Shown here in pieces: positions 43,204 to 54,716 of a stretch of 64,000 nt of DNA (positions are counted from its first letter, which is position 1; each line of letters starts with the position of its first letter). The position numbers and the translations under genes were made by a program. The stretch is from Musa acuminata AAA Group. Its lineage: Eukaryota; Streptophyta; Magnoliopsida; Zingiberales; Musaceae. The notes beneath the pieces are model-generated. The model worked only from the letters and a program-made list of their open reading frames with translations. It did no database searches and was not told the DNA's origin. The stretch is from positions 25,453,001 through 25,517,000 of the forward strand of contig NC_088345.1 in the NCBI RefSeq assembly GCF_036884655.1. The letters run 5' to 3'.

Positions 43204-45413
43204 TGATATGCCCAAGATATTCTACCTTCAGTTGGAGAAAGCAAAAATTCGTAATTGTTGTTGTGTGTTCAAAAGCTGGTTTTCGGTATGTCTTCTTCGC
43301 ACACTCATATTTGATGATACCCGGATCAAAGGTCCAGCTTTATAAAGATTTATGCTCCCTTTCATCTAGTAATTCATCTGCTATTGGAATAAGGTATTTG
43401 TCCTTGATGGTTATGCCATTGAGAGCTCGGTAATCAACGCATATTCGCTATGTTCCGTCCTTCTTGCGTACAAGTAGCATCGGTGAAGAATAGAGGTTGC
43501 AACTTGGCCGAATAACTCCTGTTTTGAGCATTTCTTTTACAATCCTTTCTATTTCATCCTTCTGGAGATATAGATATTGATATGGCCGAGTATTTGCTGG
43601 AGGTTTGCCAGAAAGAATCATTATATAATGATCATGCCGACGGGTAAGAGGTAGGTTGTACGGTTCATCAAATATATCTGAAAATTCCGCAAGCAAATGA
43701 AGTAGGTTTGGATCTTCAAATTGTATTGGCTCTCCCTTAGTTTGCTGCTCAAGTTGTATAAAAAATCTGCTGCATGCTTTATGCAAAACCTTCTCCATTT
43801 GTTGTGTGCAAATCGTTGTTATGTCGCCCCCACGTTTCCCGTTCAGTATCACTTGTTTCTTCTTATTGTAAAATTTCATAATTAGTTGCATAAAATTCCA
43901 AGAAATATCACCTAATGTCGTTAACCATTTAATTATAAACATGGCCTTATGATCATCAGGAGGGAGAAGGAAGAAATCTGCAATTATCTCTTGGTTCTGC
44001 AGTAATAGTTTCTCCTGCGGGCGCCTACGATCACAATTCAAAATCCGTCCGTCAACGACCTTAACGTCAAACCTGCTACAATTCTCAATAAGTAAGGTCA
44101 TCTGGATAGTAACCTTACTGTTTATAAAGTTATTAGAACTGCCCGTGTCGATGAGAACAGTGATCGGTTATTGTTTGAGAAGGCCTCCAACTTTCATCGT
44201 TTCCGGGTTTGAGTAGCCGGCTAGTGCATGTACCGTAACTTCAATCGGTTGTGGATCTTCTTCTACATCTTCTTCTTCATGTTTAAGGCTCTCTTCTGGA
44301 TGTTCAATGACCTCTTCTTCTATTGGTTCAATCATAAGAAGTCTTCCTTTATTACATCGATGCTCACGGCTCCACGGCTCGTCACAATGCCAACATAACC
44401 CCTTCGCATATGGCTCCTGAAGCTCTTCTCTTGTTAACCTCTTTGGTGTAGGGACTTGGTCAATAGTAGGGGGGGCTGAGGGTTCAATATTACTGGTTGA
44501 GGAGCGACCCTAGTCCTCTGAGCTTCATGGTTCAATTGCTCCTCTTGATGTCGTGCGAAAGAGATGGCTGCCATAAGTATATACGGTTGTCGCGCTTTAA
44601 CTTCTCTTCGGATCTCCGGCTTCAAGCCCTCAATGAAGGTCCTCAATAGCTATTTTTGAGACCAATCATGAGTTTGATTAGATAACCTTTCAAACCTGGT
44701 TTGGTACTCCTGAATGGTGGAAGTTTGTTGGATCTTTGCTAGTTGTCCATCAATATTCTCGTAATCGATTGGTCTGAAGTAGATCAGCAGTCTTCTTTGA
44801 ATTGTTGCCATGAAAGGACTCCATAAGTATGTTCAAACCAGTCAAACCACTGTATAGCATCCCCTTCAAGATATATAGTTGTAATTTTCACTATAGATGC
44901 ATCCGCGGTTTTGTGGCACTGAAAATATCGCTCCACGCGCGAGATCCAACCAATCGGGTCTCCTTCATCCCATCTAGGGAAGTCCACTCTCATGCATGGA
45001 TAGTTGGGGTTGGTCATAGAGCTTCCCCTCTCTTGGAAGTCATATCTTTGGGCTTGGTGTGATTGGACAAAGCTCTCTCCTTGATATGATTTATTTGGGC
45101 TTAGTGGTCGGCCCAATTTGAGTTCGGTATAAAGCGTCCGAATCTTATCCTCCATTCGCGCCTCCAAATGTTCGAATTTAGCATTGATTTCCTCCTTAGA
45201 TGCCATAGTAAATGCATCCAAATCTATGATGTTAATATCTCTCTCCAAAGGCATGTATAGGTTGAGAGAAGTGATGGTCGAAAGGGTTGGTGGATCGGTG
45301 GATATAGGCTACGATTTAGGCTTGTTTTGTGGTAGTTTTGGGTGCAGTTTGAGGGTGTGGTTTAGTGGAGTTTGCGGGCTGTGGATGAAAGTTTTGGATC
45401 TGTGGTAGATGGC
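43204..45413 (-). pseudogene. gypsy Gag-protease-RT remnant, copy 4
   Basis: Gag N-terminus 44784-45254 (starting MPLERDIN, having lost the QQQ-KR segment), a 1-bp loss near 44792, TAG at 44650-44652 (Gln, shared with copies 2 and 5), a C-terminal Gag frame 44434-44646, a frame break in the proline linker, and CAA-to-TAA before the protease. Protease DTG is intact near 44146. Frame 43448-44101 runs from the end of protease to RT KKDGT. The RT deletion junction is near 43225-43250 and matches copies 1, 3 and 5. Confidence 0.85.
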
Positions 45414-45506
45414 AGCAAAGGTTTGATAGAAATGAGTGGAAGTTGCAGCAAGTATGTGCTGTCTTGTAAGAGTAGAATTGTCGTCGAAGAAACAATGGTT
45501 TCTCAA
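43204..45506 (-). mobile_element. Ty3/gypsy element, copy 4, both ends lost
   Basis: Minus-strand internal region only: RT remnant at the left edge, protease, Gag, and about 100 bp of leader. The left end abuts a LINE poly(A). The right end joins LINE ORF1 through the shared bases TCAA (45503-45506). No LTR remains. Confidence 0.9.
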
Positions 45507-46025
45507 TTGGCTCCTCCTCCATATCCTCTCTAGAGAGAAACTCCTTCGACGAAACATCATCGAAGTATGTCGTGCTCTAGATCGCGACAGCCTGCCCTCA
45601 TTTCCAGTGACCCTAGGCCTTTGACTAGCCTCTTCAAGGCTCCGGTTGGAAGTCCGGATCTAAGCTTGGAATTCTTTACTCCAGAAGTTCAGGCTGATAA
45701 GAAGATTGCTGTATACGAGACTATTGATTCAGCAGAGCTTATTGAGACATGGTCTATGGCGATTGTTGGCTATGTGGTAGGTCTCAAAACATCTTATTTC
45801 CCACTATCCTCATTTATCAAAACTCTATGGGGAATATCGTCATTTTTTTTTTTGGTAAGTAAAAGTAAAATTCATTATGTGTAAAGTTTCTACAAATAGC
45901 TTTATCTATACAAGTCATAGACAAAGCCAAGTAACTCATAGAGTGCTAATGCGATAGTTATGACTACACATGCTGTAGACTATAACTACCTGTGGGTACA
46001 TTATTTGGCATCATTCCCAAGATCT

Positions 46026-49000
46026 TTAGCTAATAGCAAAATTAAATTTGATAAAAATATCTTTTTCTCTTCGGGTGAAGTGCTCGGTTTTGAGTTCATG
46101 CTCCATACAGGATCTTGAGTCTCTAATAATCTCTTTCAAGAGCTGTGCATTGTTTGTGTGTTGACATTCAAAGATTCTATTACATCTCTCCTTCCACATC
46201 CACCAAATAGCACATCTGAAAATAACCTTTGCCAGTTGTGTAAGAGGCCCTTTTCTTGAGAAACATTGCATAAGGTCGCCTAGTTCTTGGTGCAAGTTTG
46301 GTTGCGGCAGTCTATTGAGTTCAAATCGCTGGAGAATCTCCTTCCATATCCATTTTGTATAATCACAAGCAAAATAGAGGTGGTCAACAGTTTCTTCTTG
46401 TTGCAAACAAAGGGAGCATCGGTTAACATGATAGATACCTCTTCTTTTCATATTGTCTATTGTAGGTAGTTTATTGAGAAGGGCCTGCCATGTACATAAG
46501 GAGTGTCTTTGTGATCCCGGTCGATCCCATGTCCAACTGCTTGGGACCCACTTGTTATTTCTTTGCCTAATTTGATTCCATGCGGATGTGGCACTAAATT
46601 TACCATTGTCATGAGGCCAAATAAGTATATCTGAAGAGTTGTTCCTGATTCGAATAGCTATGATAGTCGGCCAAAGTGATAACATTTCAGGAGAAATAGG
46701 ATTAGGGAGACACCAAGTACCGTAGCGATGAACTCGGAAACCTTCCAATCTTTGGGAGCCCCAAGATCTTTTCGTATTCTGTCGCCATATAATTGAAATA
46801 TACTCTTCACTTACCAAAAAAAGAAATATACTCTTCCCATTCACCCAAGGATCGTACCACATATTAGTACTAGTTCCAGAAGAGATTGCATACGAAATGT
46901 GTTTGATTAGCCAATTCCTTGCCTTTAAAATTCCTTTCCAAGCTGCAGAGTGGTATGTTCTTATTGAAATTTCCCATATTGATTCCTTTGAGAGATACTT
47001 AGCAGAAACCCAATGTGACCATAAGGAACATTTGTTTTGCAAAAGATCCCACAATTGCTGTGTACCAAACATGCTTGATTCCAATCTCTAGTATTTCTCA
47101 AATTTAGCCCCCCTTCATCTTTCGGTTTGCAAATGCTATCCCAATTTACCATATGCATTGCCTTTTCATTTGTGCCATTCCAGAAGAAGTTCATTAATAA
47201 CCGTTCAATATCTTGGAGAAGTCCAGCAGGCAGAAGAAATGCATTACACCAATATATAGAGTAGGAGTGCAATACCGAACGGATGAGTTCGAGTCGTCCT
47301 GCTTTTGATAGAAACCTATTTTTCCAAGAAGAAATTCTATTCTTTATTTTTTGCAAGATAGGTTGACAGTGGGTTTTGTGAATGCCTGTGGATATGAGCG
47401 GGAGACCCAAATAAGGAACTGGCAAGCTTCCTTCACTAACCCCCAAAGTTTGTGAAATAAAGACCTTATCCTCAACGTAAGGGCTCATATATACTTTACT
47501 TTTCGCATGATTTAACTGAAGTCCAGAAACCATACCAAAGTCATTCATAATAGTAGCCAGGTTCTTTACTGAAGTTGGTTCATTTTGGAGAAAGATAAGT
47601 AAGTCATCTGCAAATGTTATATGTGATATATGAACAGAACCAGCACTGGGTACCTTAATGCTGCCATTTAAGACTGCGTGTTCCAACATACAACTAAGTC
47701 CTTCCATCGCAATAGTAAAGAGATACGGAGAGAGTGGATCACCTTGTCGGATGCCATTCGTGCTCCCAAAAAAACCAATAAGTGAGCCATTAAAGAGTAT
47801 CGAAAACTTTGGAGTTTCTAGGCAAGATTGAATCCAATTAATCCATTGCTGTGGGAAGTTCATATCAAGGAGCATCTTATAGATAAATTTCCTATTAACT
47901 GAATCAAAGGCTTTCCTTAGATCAGCTTTAATGCAGATTTTTGTCCCTCTTGCTTTTGAATGCAAATCTTTGACCAAGTCATTAGCAAGCAAAATGTTAT
48001 GATGTATACTTCTCCCTTTGATGAAAGCAGCTTGATTTGGGCTAATGATCTTGTGTAATACCTTTTGCATTCTATTTGCCAATACTTTGGAGATGATTTT
48101 GTATATAAAGTTGCATAATGATATGGGTCGATAGTTCTCTAGTGAATCAGCCCCTGCATTCTTCGGAATTAAAGAAATAAAAGTGCAATTCATCTCTCTA
48201 AGAATATGACCTGAAGAGAAAAAATGTTGGCAAGCTTTGATCACATCATTTCCAATAATAGACCAAGCAGTTTGGTAAAATTCAGCTGGAAATCCATCTG
48301 GACCTGGGCTTTTGTGCTTTGGTGACTTAAAGACAACACATACAATTTCGTCATCTGTAATTGGGGCATTGAGGATTGAAATAGCTTCCGAATCAAGTTT
48401 TCTAGTCGGCTCCACATGAATGTTATTAGGTTTCCCAGCTTGATTGAGTAAGGAATAAAAAAATTGCTCTGTGTGTGCTTTAACCTCATCTAAATTCTCA
48501 ATAAGACTATCATCTTTGTCTCTGCATTTGCTGATACGGTTAACAGCCCTTCGAGTAGCAATTGAAGCATAGAAAAATTTAGTATTGGAATCCCCTAGTG
48601 TAAGCCAATGCTGTCGAGACTTCTGCTTTGCAAAACTTTCCTCCTGTTTTAAGGCTTGCATGAAGTTATTTCTGGCTTCCGTCTCTTTGTAGATAATATT
48701 TTCATCATTTGGCTGAAGTTGCAGCTCATGTTGCAATGACATTAGTTCCTTTCTGCAAAATTGAACTTTGGTGGTAATATTGCCAAAGGTATTTGTATTC
48801 CACTCCTTTAGTGCTGCTTTACAGGCTTTGAGCTTTTGACATAAGATGTAAGGGGGAGATCCATGCACATTAACATTCCAAGCAGATCTGATAACATCAA
48901 GAAATTGAGGATGAGTACTCCACATGTTAAAGAATCTAAACGGTTTCTTGCCTCTTGGTGTCGCTTTTTCTGCGTGTATATACATTAAAGAATGGTCAGA

Positions 49001-49675
49001 AAACAAAGGAGCACCATACTCAAGAAGTGAATCTGGGTAAACTGTTAACCATTCATGGTTAATCAAACACCTATCAAGTCGAGCCATTATTTTTCTGTTA
49101 GCAGCACCTTGATTACTCCAGGAGAGCCAATTACCCACAGATTTCATATCAAACAATGCTGCAGTGTCAATGTAATCATTAAAACTTTGAAGCTGACTTT
49201 CTGAAAGTTGTCTACCCCCCACTTTTTCATTTGTGTACCGAACAGTATTAAAGTCTCCAAGAACAATCCAAGGTACATTGAGACAGCCATTTACAATATT
49301 AGTCAGGTCAGACCAAAGAGTATTTCTTTCTTGCATACTGTTTGAAGCATATATACCAGTGAAATTGAATTGACAGCCATTCTTTTTATCCTCTACCTTA
49401 AGATGAATGAATTGATCAGTAGCAGAAATAAACCAAGCATTAATAGAGTTAGGATTCCATAAGACCCATATTCTACCAAAAGTTTCATTTGAGTCATTGG
49501 TAAACAGTTCTACGTCCGGCCATATTAAATTCTTTTGAGCTTGAACGCGCGATTGTTTAATTTTCGTTTCCACTAGAATAACAATATCACATGCGGCAGA
49601 CTTGATTATTCTGTTGAGCTCCCGACATTTCTCCGACTTATTAAGTCCGCGAACATTCCAGCATGTTATCTTCAT
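46026..49675 (-). pseudogene. LINE ORF2, nearly intact (two breaks)
   Basis: Best ORF2 in the window. From ATG 49675 the frame is open for about 870 native codons (904 with frameshifted tail), covering endonuclease (N7, E36, D141/N143, D227/H228), linker, and the whole RT (D584 of KADLRKAFD, FADD at 688-691, GIRQGDPLSP at 641-650). A 2-bp gain near 47059 shifts the frame. Reading resumes in 46026-47084, which carries a 28-bp disturbance at 46809-46836 and then zf-RVT to the natural C-terminus. Restricted damage suggests a fairly young insertion. Confidence 0.95.
46809..46822 (+). mobile_element. 14-bp LINE micro-insertion with 14-bp duplication
   Basis: ACTTACCAAAAAAA, identical to the last seven bases of the LINE 3'UTR plus seven A, lies between two perfect copies of GAAATATACTCTTC (46795-46808, 46823-46836). 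Other copies have the single uninterrupted sequence. Confidence 0.9.
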
Positions 49676-50800
49676 TAGTAATAAACAAATGAAAAGGTAG
49701 TAAGGTATTCATCCTACGACTTTGGATGGATTGTACCATCCTTTTTCTTATCCTTCGGTTTTGTATTTTCCTCCTGCACAATATCCTTACCTTTTATGGC
49801 TTTATTCCTATATTTATCCACTTCATCTACAGCTTGCAGATTTTTAAACTTTAAAGTACCTTGAATCATGTGAATTGCAACAGGTTCTGGTTTTCTACCT
49901 GAATATCGTCATTTGATCTTCATATGCTGGAGAACGGATTCTTTGTTTGCAAGCTATACTCTGAAGAAGATTTACAACGGGTCCTCGAAGGATTATGGAC
50001 TATTCACGGCCATCCAATGATTCTACGACGCTGGTCTCCTGATGTCCATTTGGAGTTAGATAGCCTACAGTCTATTCCATTATGGGTATCCTTTCAAGGT
50101 CTTCCTCTACATCTTTGGAGTCGACGTTTTATTGCAAAGTTATGCAGCACTCTGGGACAGCCACTCTACATCGACAAAGCAACAGCTGCTCATACGAGAT
50201 TAGCATTTGGACGAGCATGTGTACTGGTTTCTTCCGACGAAGATCTTCCAAATGAGGTTTTCTATCGTGATCTTGACGGGAACACTCGGAAGGTACATGT
50301 CCCATATTCCTGGAAGCCACAACGATGTCAGCATTGCTTATCTTTTGGTCATGCAAATAGAGCTTGTCAGCAAACTCCAAAACAAATCACAAAGGTCTAT
50401 CGACCACGTCAAGCACCTCAGCAACAAAGCGAGTCTCTCTAATGCTAGTAGCACCGATGGTGGCGAAGACTATTGAGCATTCCGACTCGCAAGGATAGTT
50501 GCGCGGACAGAAGGACAAATCCAAAACTATATCTCTTCCTATAATGTCGGAGCCTTCCACAACAGAGGTTTCCCTTGGTACTAGTGGATAGGAGAAACAT
50601 AAGTCAGGAACTTCATCTCTTCCAATATCATTGGATCCGTCCACAATAACTCAACAAACTCAGGCCCAAACAAATCTCGCCATCAAGGATATTTTTCCTC
50701 AACAAACTTAGGCCACAACAAACATCGCCAACAAGGATATTCTGTCTCAACAAACTCATGCCTTAACAAACCTCTCTAGCCAGGCTACTCCAACAAGTAC

Positions 50801-52195
50801 TGTTGGGAAATCATGGGGGCGACATCACATGCGCAGCGGAAGAACAAGAAAACAAAATCCCCGATTCCCAAAAAGATGTTCGTCGTCGTGCGAAGATTGG
50901 TGTGCAAAATCCGCGAAACATGAAACTGCGTATAGAGTAGATTGTGGTGATCCACACAGTAGAGTTGCGACGACGCTCCTCAAAAACTCCAGGCCTGATC
51001 TGAGGTGGAGAGGAAGAGGATAATAGGAAAGGCAAGCAAAGGCTCTAGCCTACGAGGCTCTGAATCCCTCCTATTTATAGAGGTCCCCTGTCAAACCCTA
51101 ATGGGTCCTCCCCTAGTGGGTATTGGATCTGCATCCAATAAGACAAGGGCTCCGTCGGATATCTCATATCCGAACCTCTACTCATCGCAATGCCTACCAT
51201 ATGTGTGTGACCCTCTAGGCCCAATATCGAGCTGGCCGTGAGTCATACCTGTCAGAACTCCTTCTAACTCAGTGAATTATTATCTTTGTAATAATTCACT
51301 TGACTCATCGACTACGGAAGTACTAGGCCACTACGCCGTAGTCCCCAGACGATACAGGGGAATCTAATCCATTGGACATGTCTGTCCTTAGTTACCGTGT
51401 ACCTATAGTCCCTCATCCATCTAATATCCCAGAGACCGTATATCGAGCATGGTGCTGTCAGACCCATACGGTTTCTACTCGAGTCTCGCTCTAATCGAAT
51501 TCTCCCGGAGAACTCTTTCTCTCTCAACCCGAATGACCCTGGCAAGGGATTTGTCTGAGCAAGAACACATGGGATATTCCTCTCATGACGTCGAGAGTGG
51601 AATGATCCTCTATCGACACTCAATAGCCCTCGTAATTTCGACTACCACTCCCAATGACCAGCTGTACTAGATCTGGGATAGCCAAACCTATAAGTCTGGT
51701 ATCAAAGAGTGGAGCACTCATACAGGACATCCTTGGTGTCTCAAGTCTAAGGACCAGATACACCACTAGGACTACGGAATCGTTGTCTGACAATAAGGCA
51801 TCATCAACCATCCAGCATTCCGTAAGCGGATCAATTAGTGAACTCATTCTCCAATGAGCACCTGTACTGTATCCCTAGTGTCCCTAAACGAGCAGCTATG
51901 AGACCAGCTGCATCAATCATATGGACGGGTATACAGCACACCAGTCTATCCGGTTATCACGATGTCCATCTCGAGTAACCTATGACCGGGATTATTTAGG
52001 AAATGTTTTTAAAGGTGAATCGATCTCATTATCGTGATCTCATCACGATCCGATTCCCATTGCACAATATATATATGCATTTATGCAATAGTTATAAAGT
52101 GATATACGCCAAAATATAATAAGCAAAAAGATTCTGTATCAAGTCACACGTGCCATCACTTACGTGATTGGCTTGCTGGGCACCTATGACTAGCA
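50801..52195 (+). mobile_element. solo LTR of a third family (1395 bp), AGTAC duplication
   Basis: Starts TGTTGGGAAATC, ends GACTAGCA, flanked by AGTAC at 50796-50800 and 52196-52200; the empty site is seen in the LINE copies near 28414 and 55990. A TATTTATAG box at about 51072-51080 fits plus orientation. No PBS, PPT or coding domain. Probably Copia-type by general appearance; not proven. Small frames in it (for example 51449-51670) are not genes. Confidence 0.9.
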
Positions 52196-52458
52196 AGTAC
52201 TATCCAGGATATTGTGCTGCAACAATCTTATCGTGCTTCAACAAACCCTGCCAATCAAGACCACATAATTCAAGGTATTTTAAAGTTTAAAAATCTGCAA
52301 GCTGTAGATGAAGTGGATAAATATAGGAATAAAGCCATAAAAGGTAAGGATATTGTGCGGGAGGAAATTACAAAATCGAAGGATAAGAAAAAGGATGGTA
52401 CAGTCCATCCAAAGTCGTAGGATGAATACCTTACCACCTTTTCATTTCTTTATTACTG

Positions 52459-54446
52459 ATGAAGATAACATGTTGGAATGTTCGCCGACTTAATAAGTCG
52501 GAGAAATGTCGGGAGCTCAACAGAATAATCAATTCTGCCGCATGTGATATTATTATTCTAGTAGAAACGAAAATTAAACAATTGCGCATTCAAGCTCAAA
52601 AGAATTTAATATGGCCGGACGCAGAACTGTTTACCAATGACTCAAATAAAACTTTTGGTAGAATATGGGTCTTATGGCATCCTAACTCTATTAATGCTTG
52701 GTTTATTTCTACTACTGATCAATTCATTCATCTTAAGGTAGAGGACAAAAAGAATGGCTGTCAATTCAATTTCACTAGTATATATGCTTCAAATAGTATG
52801 CAAGAAAGAAATACTCTTTGGTTTGACCTGACTAATATTGCAAATGGTTATCTCAATATACCTTGGATTGTTCTTGGAGACTTTAATACTGTTCGGTACA
52901 CAAATGAAAAAGAGGGGGGTAGACAACTTTCAGAAAGCCAGCTTCAAAGTTTTAATGATTACATTGATACTGCAGCTTTGTTTGATATGAAATCTGTGGG
53001 TAATTGGCTCTCCTGGAGTAATCAAGGTGCTGCTAACAGAAAAATAATGGCTCGACTTGATAGGTGTTTGATTAATCATGAATGGTTAACAGTTTACCCA
53101 GATTCACTTCTTGAGTATGGTTCTCCTTTGTTTTCTGACCATTCTTTAATGTATATACACGCAGACAAAGTGACACCAAGAGGCAAGAAACCATTTAGAT
53201 TCTTTAACATGTGGAGTACTCATCCTCAATTTCTTGATGTTATCAGATCTGCTTGGAATGTTAATGTGCATGGATCACCCCCTTACATCTTATGCCAAAA
53301 GCTCAAATCCTGTAAAGCAGCACTAAAGGAGTGGAATACAAATACCTTTGGCAATATTACCACCACAGTTCAATTTTGCAGGAAGGAACTAATGTCATTG
53401 TAACATGAGCTGCAACTTCAGCCAAATGATGAGAATATTATCTACAAAGAGACAAAAGCCAGAAATAACTTCATGCAAGCCTTAAAACAGGAGGAAAGTT
53501 TTGCAAAGCAGAAGTCTCGACAGCATTGGCTTACACTAGGAGATTTCAATACTAAATTTTTCTATGCTTCAATTGCTACTCGAAGGGTTGTTAACCATAT
53601 TAGCAAATGCAGAGACAAAGATGATAATCGTATTGAGAATTTAGATGAGGTTAAAGCACACACAGAGCAATTTTTTTATTCCTTACTAAATCAAGCTGGG
53701 AAAACTAATAACATTCATGTGGAGCCGACTAGAAAACTTGATTCGAAAGCTATTTCAATCCTCAATGCCCAAATTACAGACGACGAAATTGTATGTGTTG
53801 TCTTTAAGTTACCAAAGCACAAAAGCCCAGGTCTAGATGGATTTCCAGCTGAATTTTACCAAACTACTTGGTCTATTATTGGAAATGATGTGATCAAGGC
53901 TTGCCAAAATATTTTCTCTTCAGGTCATATTCTTAGAGAGATGAATTGCACTTTTATTTCTTTAATTCCGAAGAATGCAAGGGCTGATTCACTAGAGAAC
54001 TATCGACCCATATCATTATGCAACTTTTTTTTTTTTGGTAAGTAAAAGTAAATTGATTATGTGTAAAGTTTCTACAAATAGCTTTATCTATACAAGTCAT
54101 ATACAAAGCCAAGTAAGTAACTTATAGTTATGACTACACATGCTGTAGACTATAACTCCTAATTACAATCATCAAAGAAAATGTTTATCCAGATATATCA
54201 AAACTACCTGTGGGTATATAATTTGGCATCATTCCCAAGATCTTTAGCTAATAGCAAAATTGAATTTGATAAAAATATCTTTTTATCTTTGGGTAAAGTG
54301 CACCATTTTGAGATCTTGCTCCATACAGGATCTTGAGTCTCTAATAATCTCTTTCAATAGCTGAGCATTGTTTGTTTGTTGGGATTCAAATATTCTGTAT
54401 CATTATGCAACTTTATTTACAAGATCATCTCCAAAGTATTGGCAAC
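52459..54446 (+). pseudogene. LINE ORF2 N-terminal half, copy C
   Basis: Frame 52459-53403 has the endonuclease and linker to KELMSL, then CAA-to-TAA. Frame 53473-54045 continues through KSPGLDGFPAEFY-like and ENYRPISLCN, ending in the insert. The short minus LINE splits RT at LCNF. After it only about 32 bp remain (54415-54446) before copy D. Motif A and FADD are absent, so no active RT. Confidence 0.9.
54028..54397 (-). mobile_element. short minus LINE in LINE C, 17-bp duplication
   Basis: Flanked by TATCATTATGCAACTTT at 54011-54027 and 54398-54414. It contains oligo(T), 3'UTR and about 50 C-terminal codons of ORF2. Confidence 0.95.
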
Positions 54447-54716
54447 GGTACTGTAGCGGCGGCCAGATCTAGGGCGACGGTACTGTAGCGGCGGCGACAC
54501 TGCAGCGGCGACTAGATCCAGATCTAGGTCGACGTACTGTAGCCCGACGACACTGCAGCGCGACCAGATCTGGTTCGACGGTACTGTAGCGGCGACGACA
54601 CTGCAGCGGCGACCAGATCTAGGGCGATGGTACTGTAGCGACGATCTGAAATTCTGCAGCGGTGACTTTTTCCTATGGTGACGATTCTGTAGGGGTGACC
54701 AGAAGAGGGATCAAAC
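54447..54716 (+). promoter_or_regulatory. LINE D 5'UTR: about five 49-bp monomers plus unique tail
   Basis: Same unit as at 1180-1713 and 26921-27070. It includes one to two more units than copy A. It runs to the ORF1 ATG at 54717. Confidence 0.7.

Larger units (their letters stand above)
45846..49900 (-). mobile_element. long minus LINE inside LINE C, 14-bp duplication, chimeric 5' end
   Basis: Flanked by GAATATCGTCATTT at 45832-45845 and 49901-49914. It contains the 3'UTR, full ORF2 span, spacer and the last about 50 codons of ORF1 (49714-49869). Its 5' end then continues for 31 bp (49870-49900) with sequence matching the gypsy leader (compare 7679-7708). Confidence 0.95.
45507..52420 (+). 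pseudogene. LINE ORF1, copy C, split in three
   Basis: The first segment (45507-45845) holds the Arg/Ser region, a TAG replacing Gln in YPLQRET (about 45530), and the 10-codon DKKIAVYET segment. The second (49901-50800) resumes with MLENGFFVCK, the DUF4283 remainder, knuckle CQHCLSFGHANRAC, a 1-bp loss near 50435, and the shared TAG at 50589-50591. The third (52201-52420) is the Lys-rich C-terminus with the normal stop. The interruptions are the minus LINE (45846-49900) and the solo LTR (50801-52195). Confidence 0.9.
45507..54446 (+). mobile_element. LINE copy C, split by three insertions
   Basis: Plus LINE: ORF1 (45507-45845, 49901-50800, 52196-52420), spacer, ORF2 5' half (52459-54027, 54415-54446). 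Inserts are a minus LINE, a foreign solo LTR and a short minus LINE. The left end is fused to gypsy copy 4 within ORF1 codon about 30; the right end is cut by the monomers of copy D at 54447. Confidence 0.9.

Noticed and set aside
51005..51857. Several 65-100 codon frames on both strands at 51.0-51.9 kb
   Set aside because: All lie within the 1395-bp solo LTR and show no domain or codon pattern.
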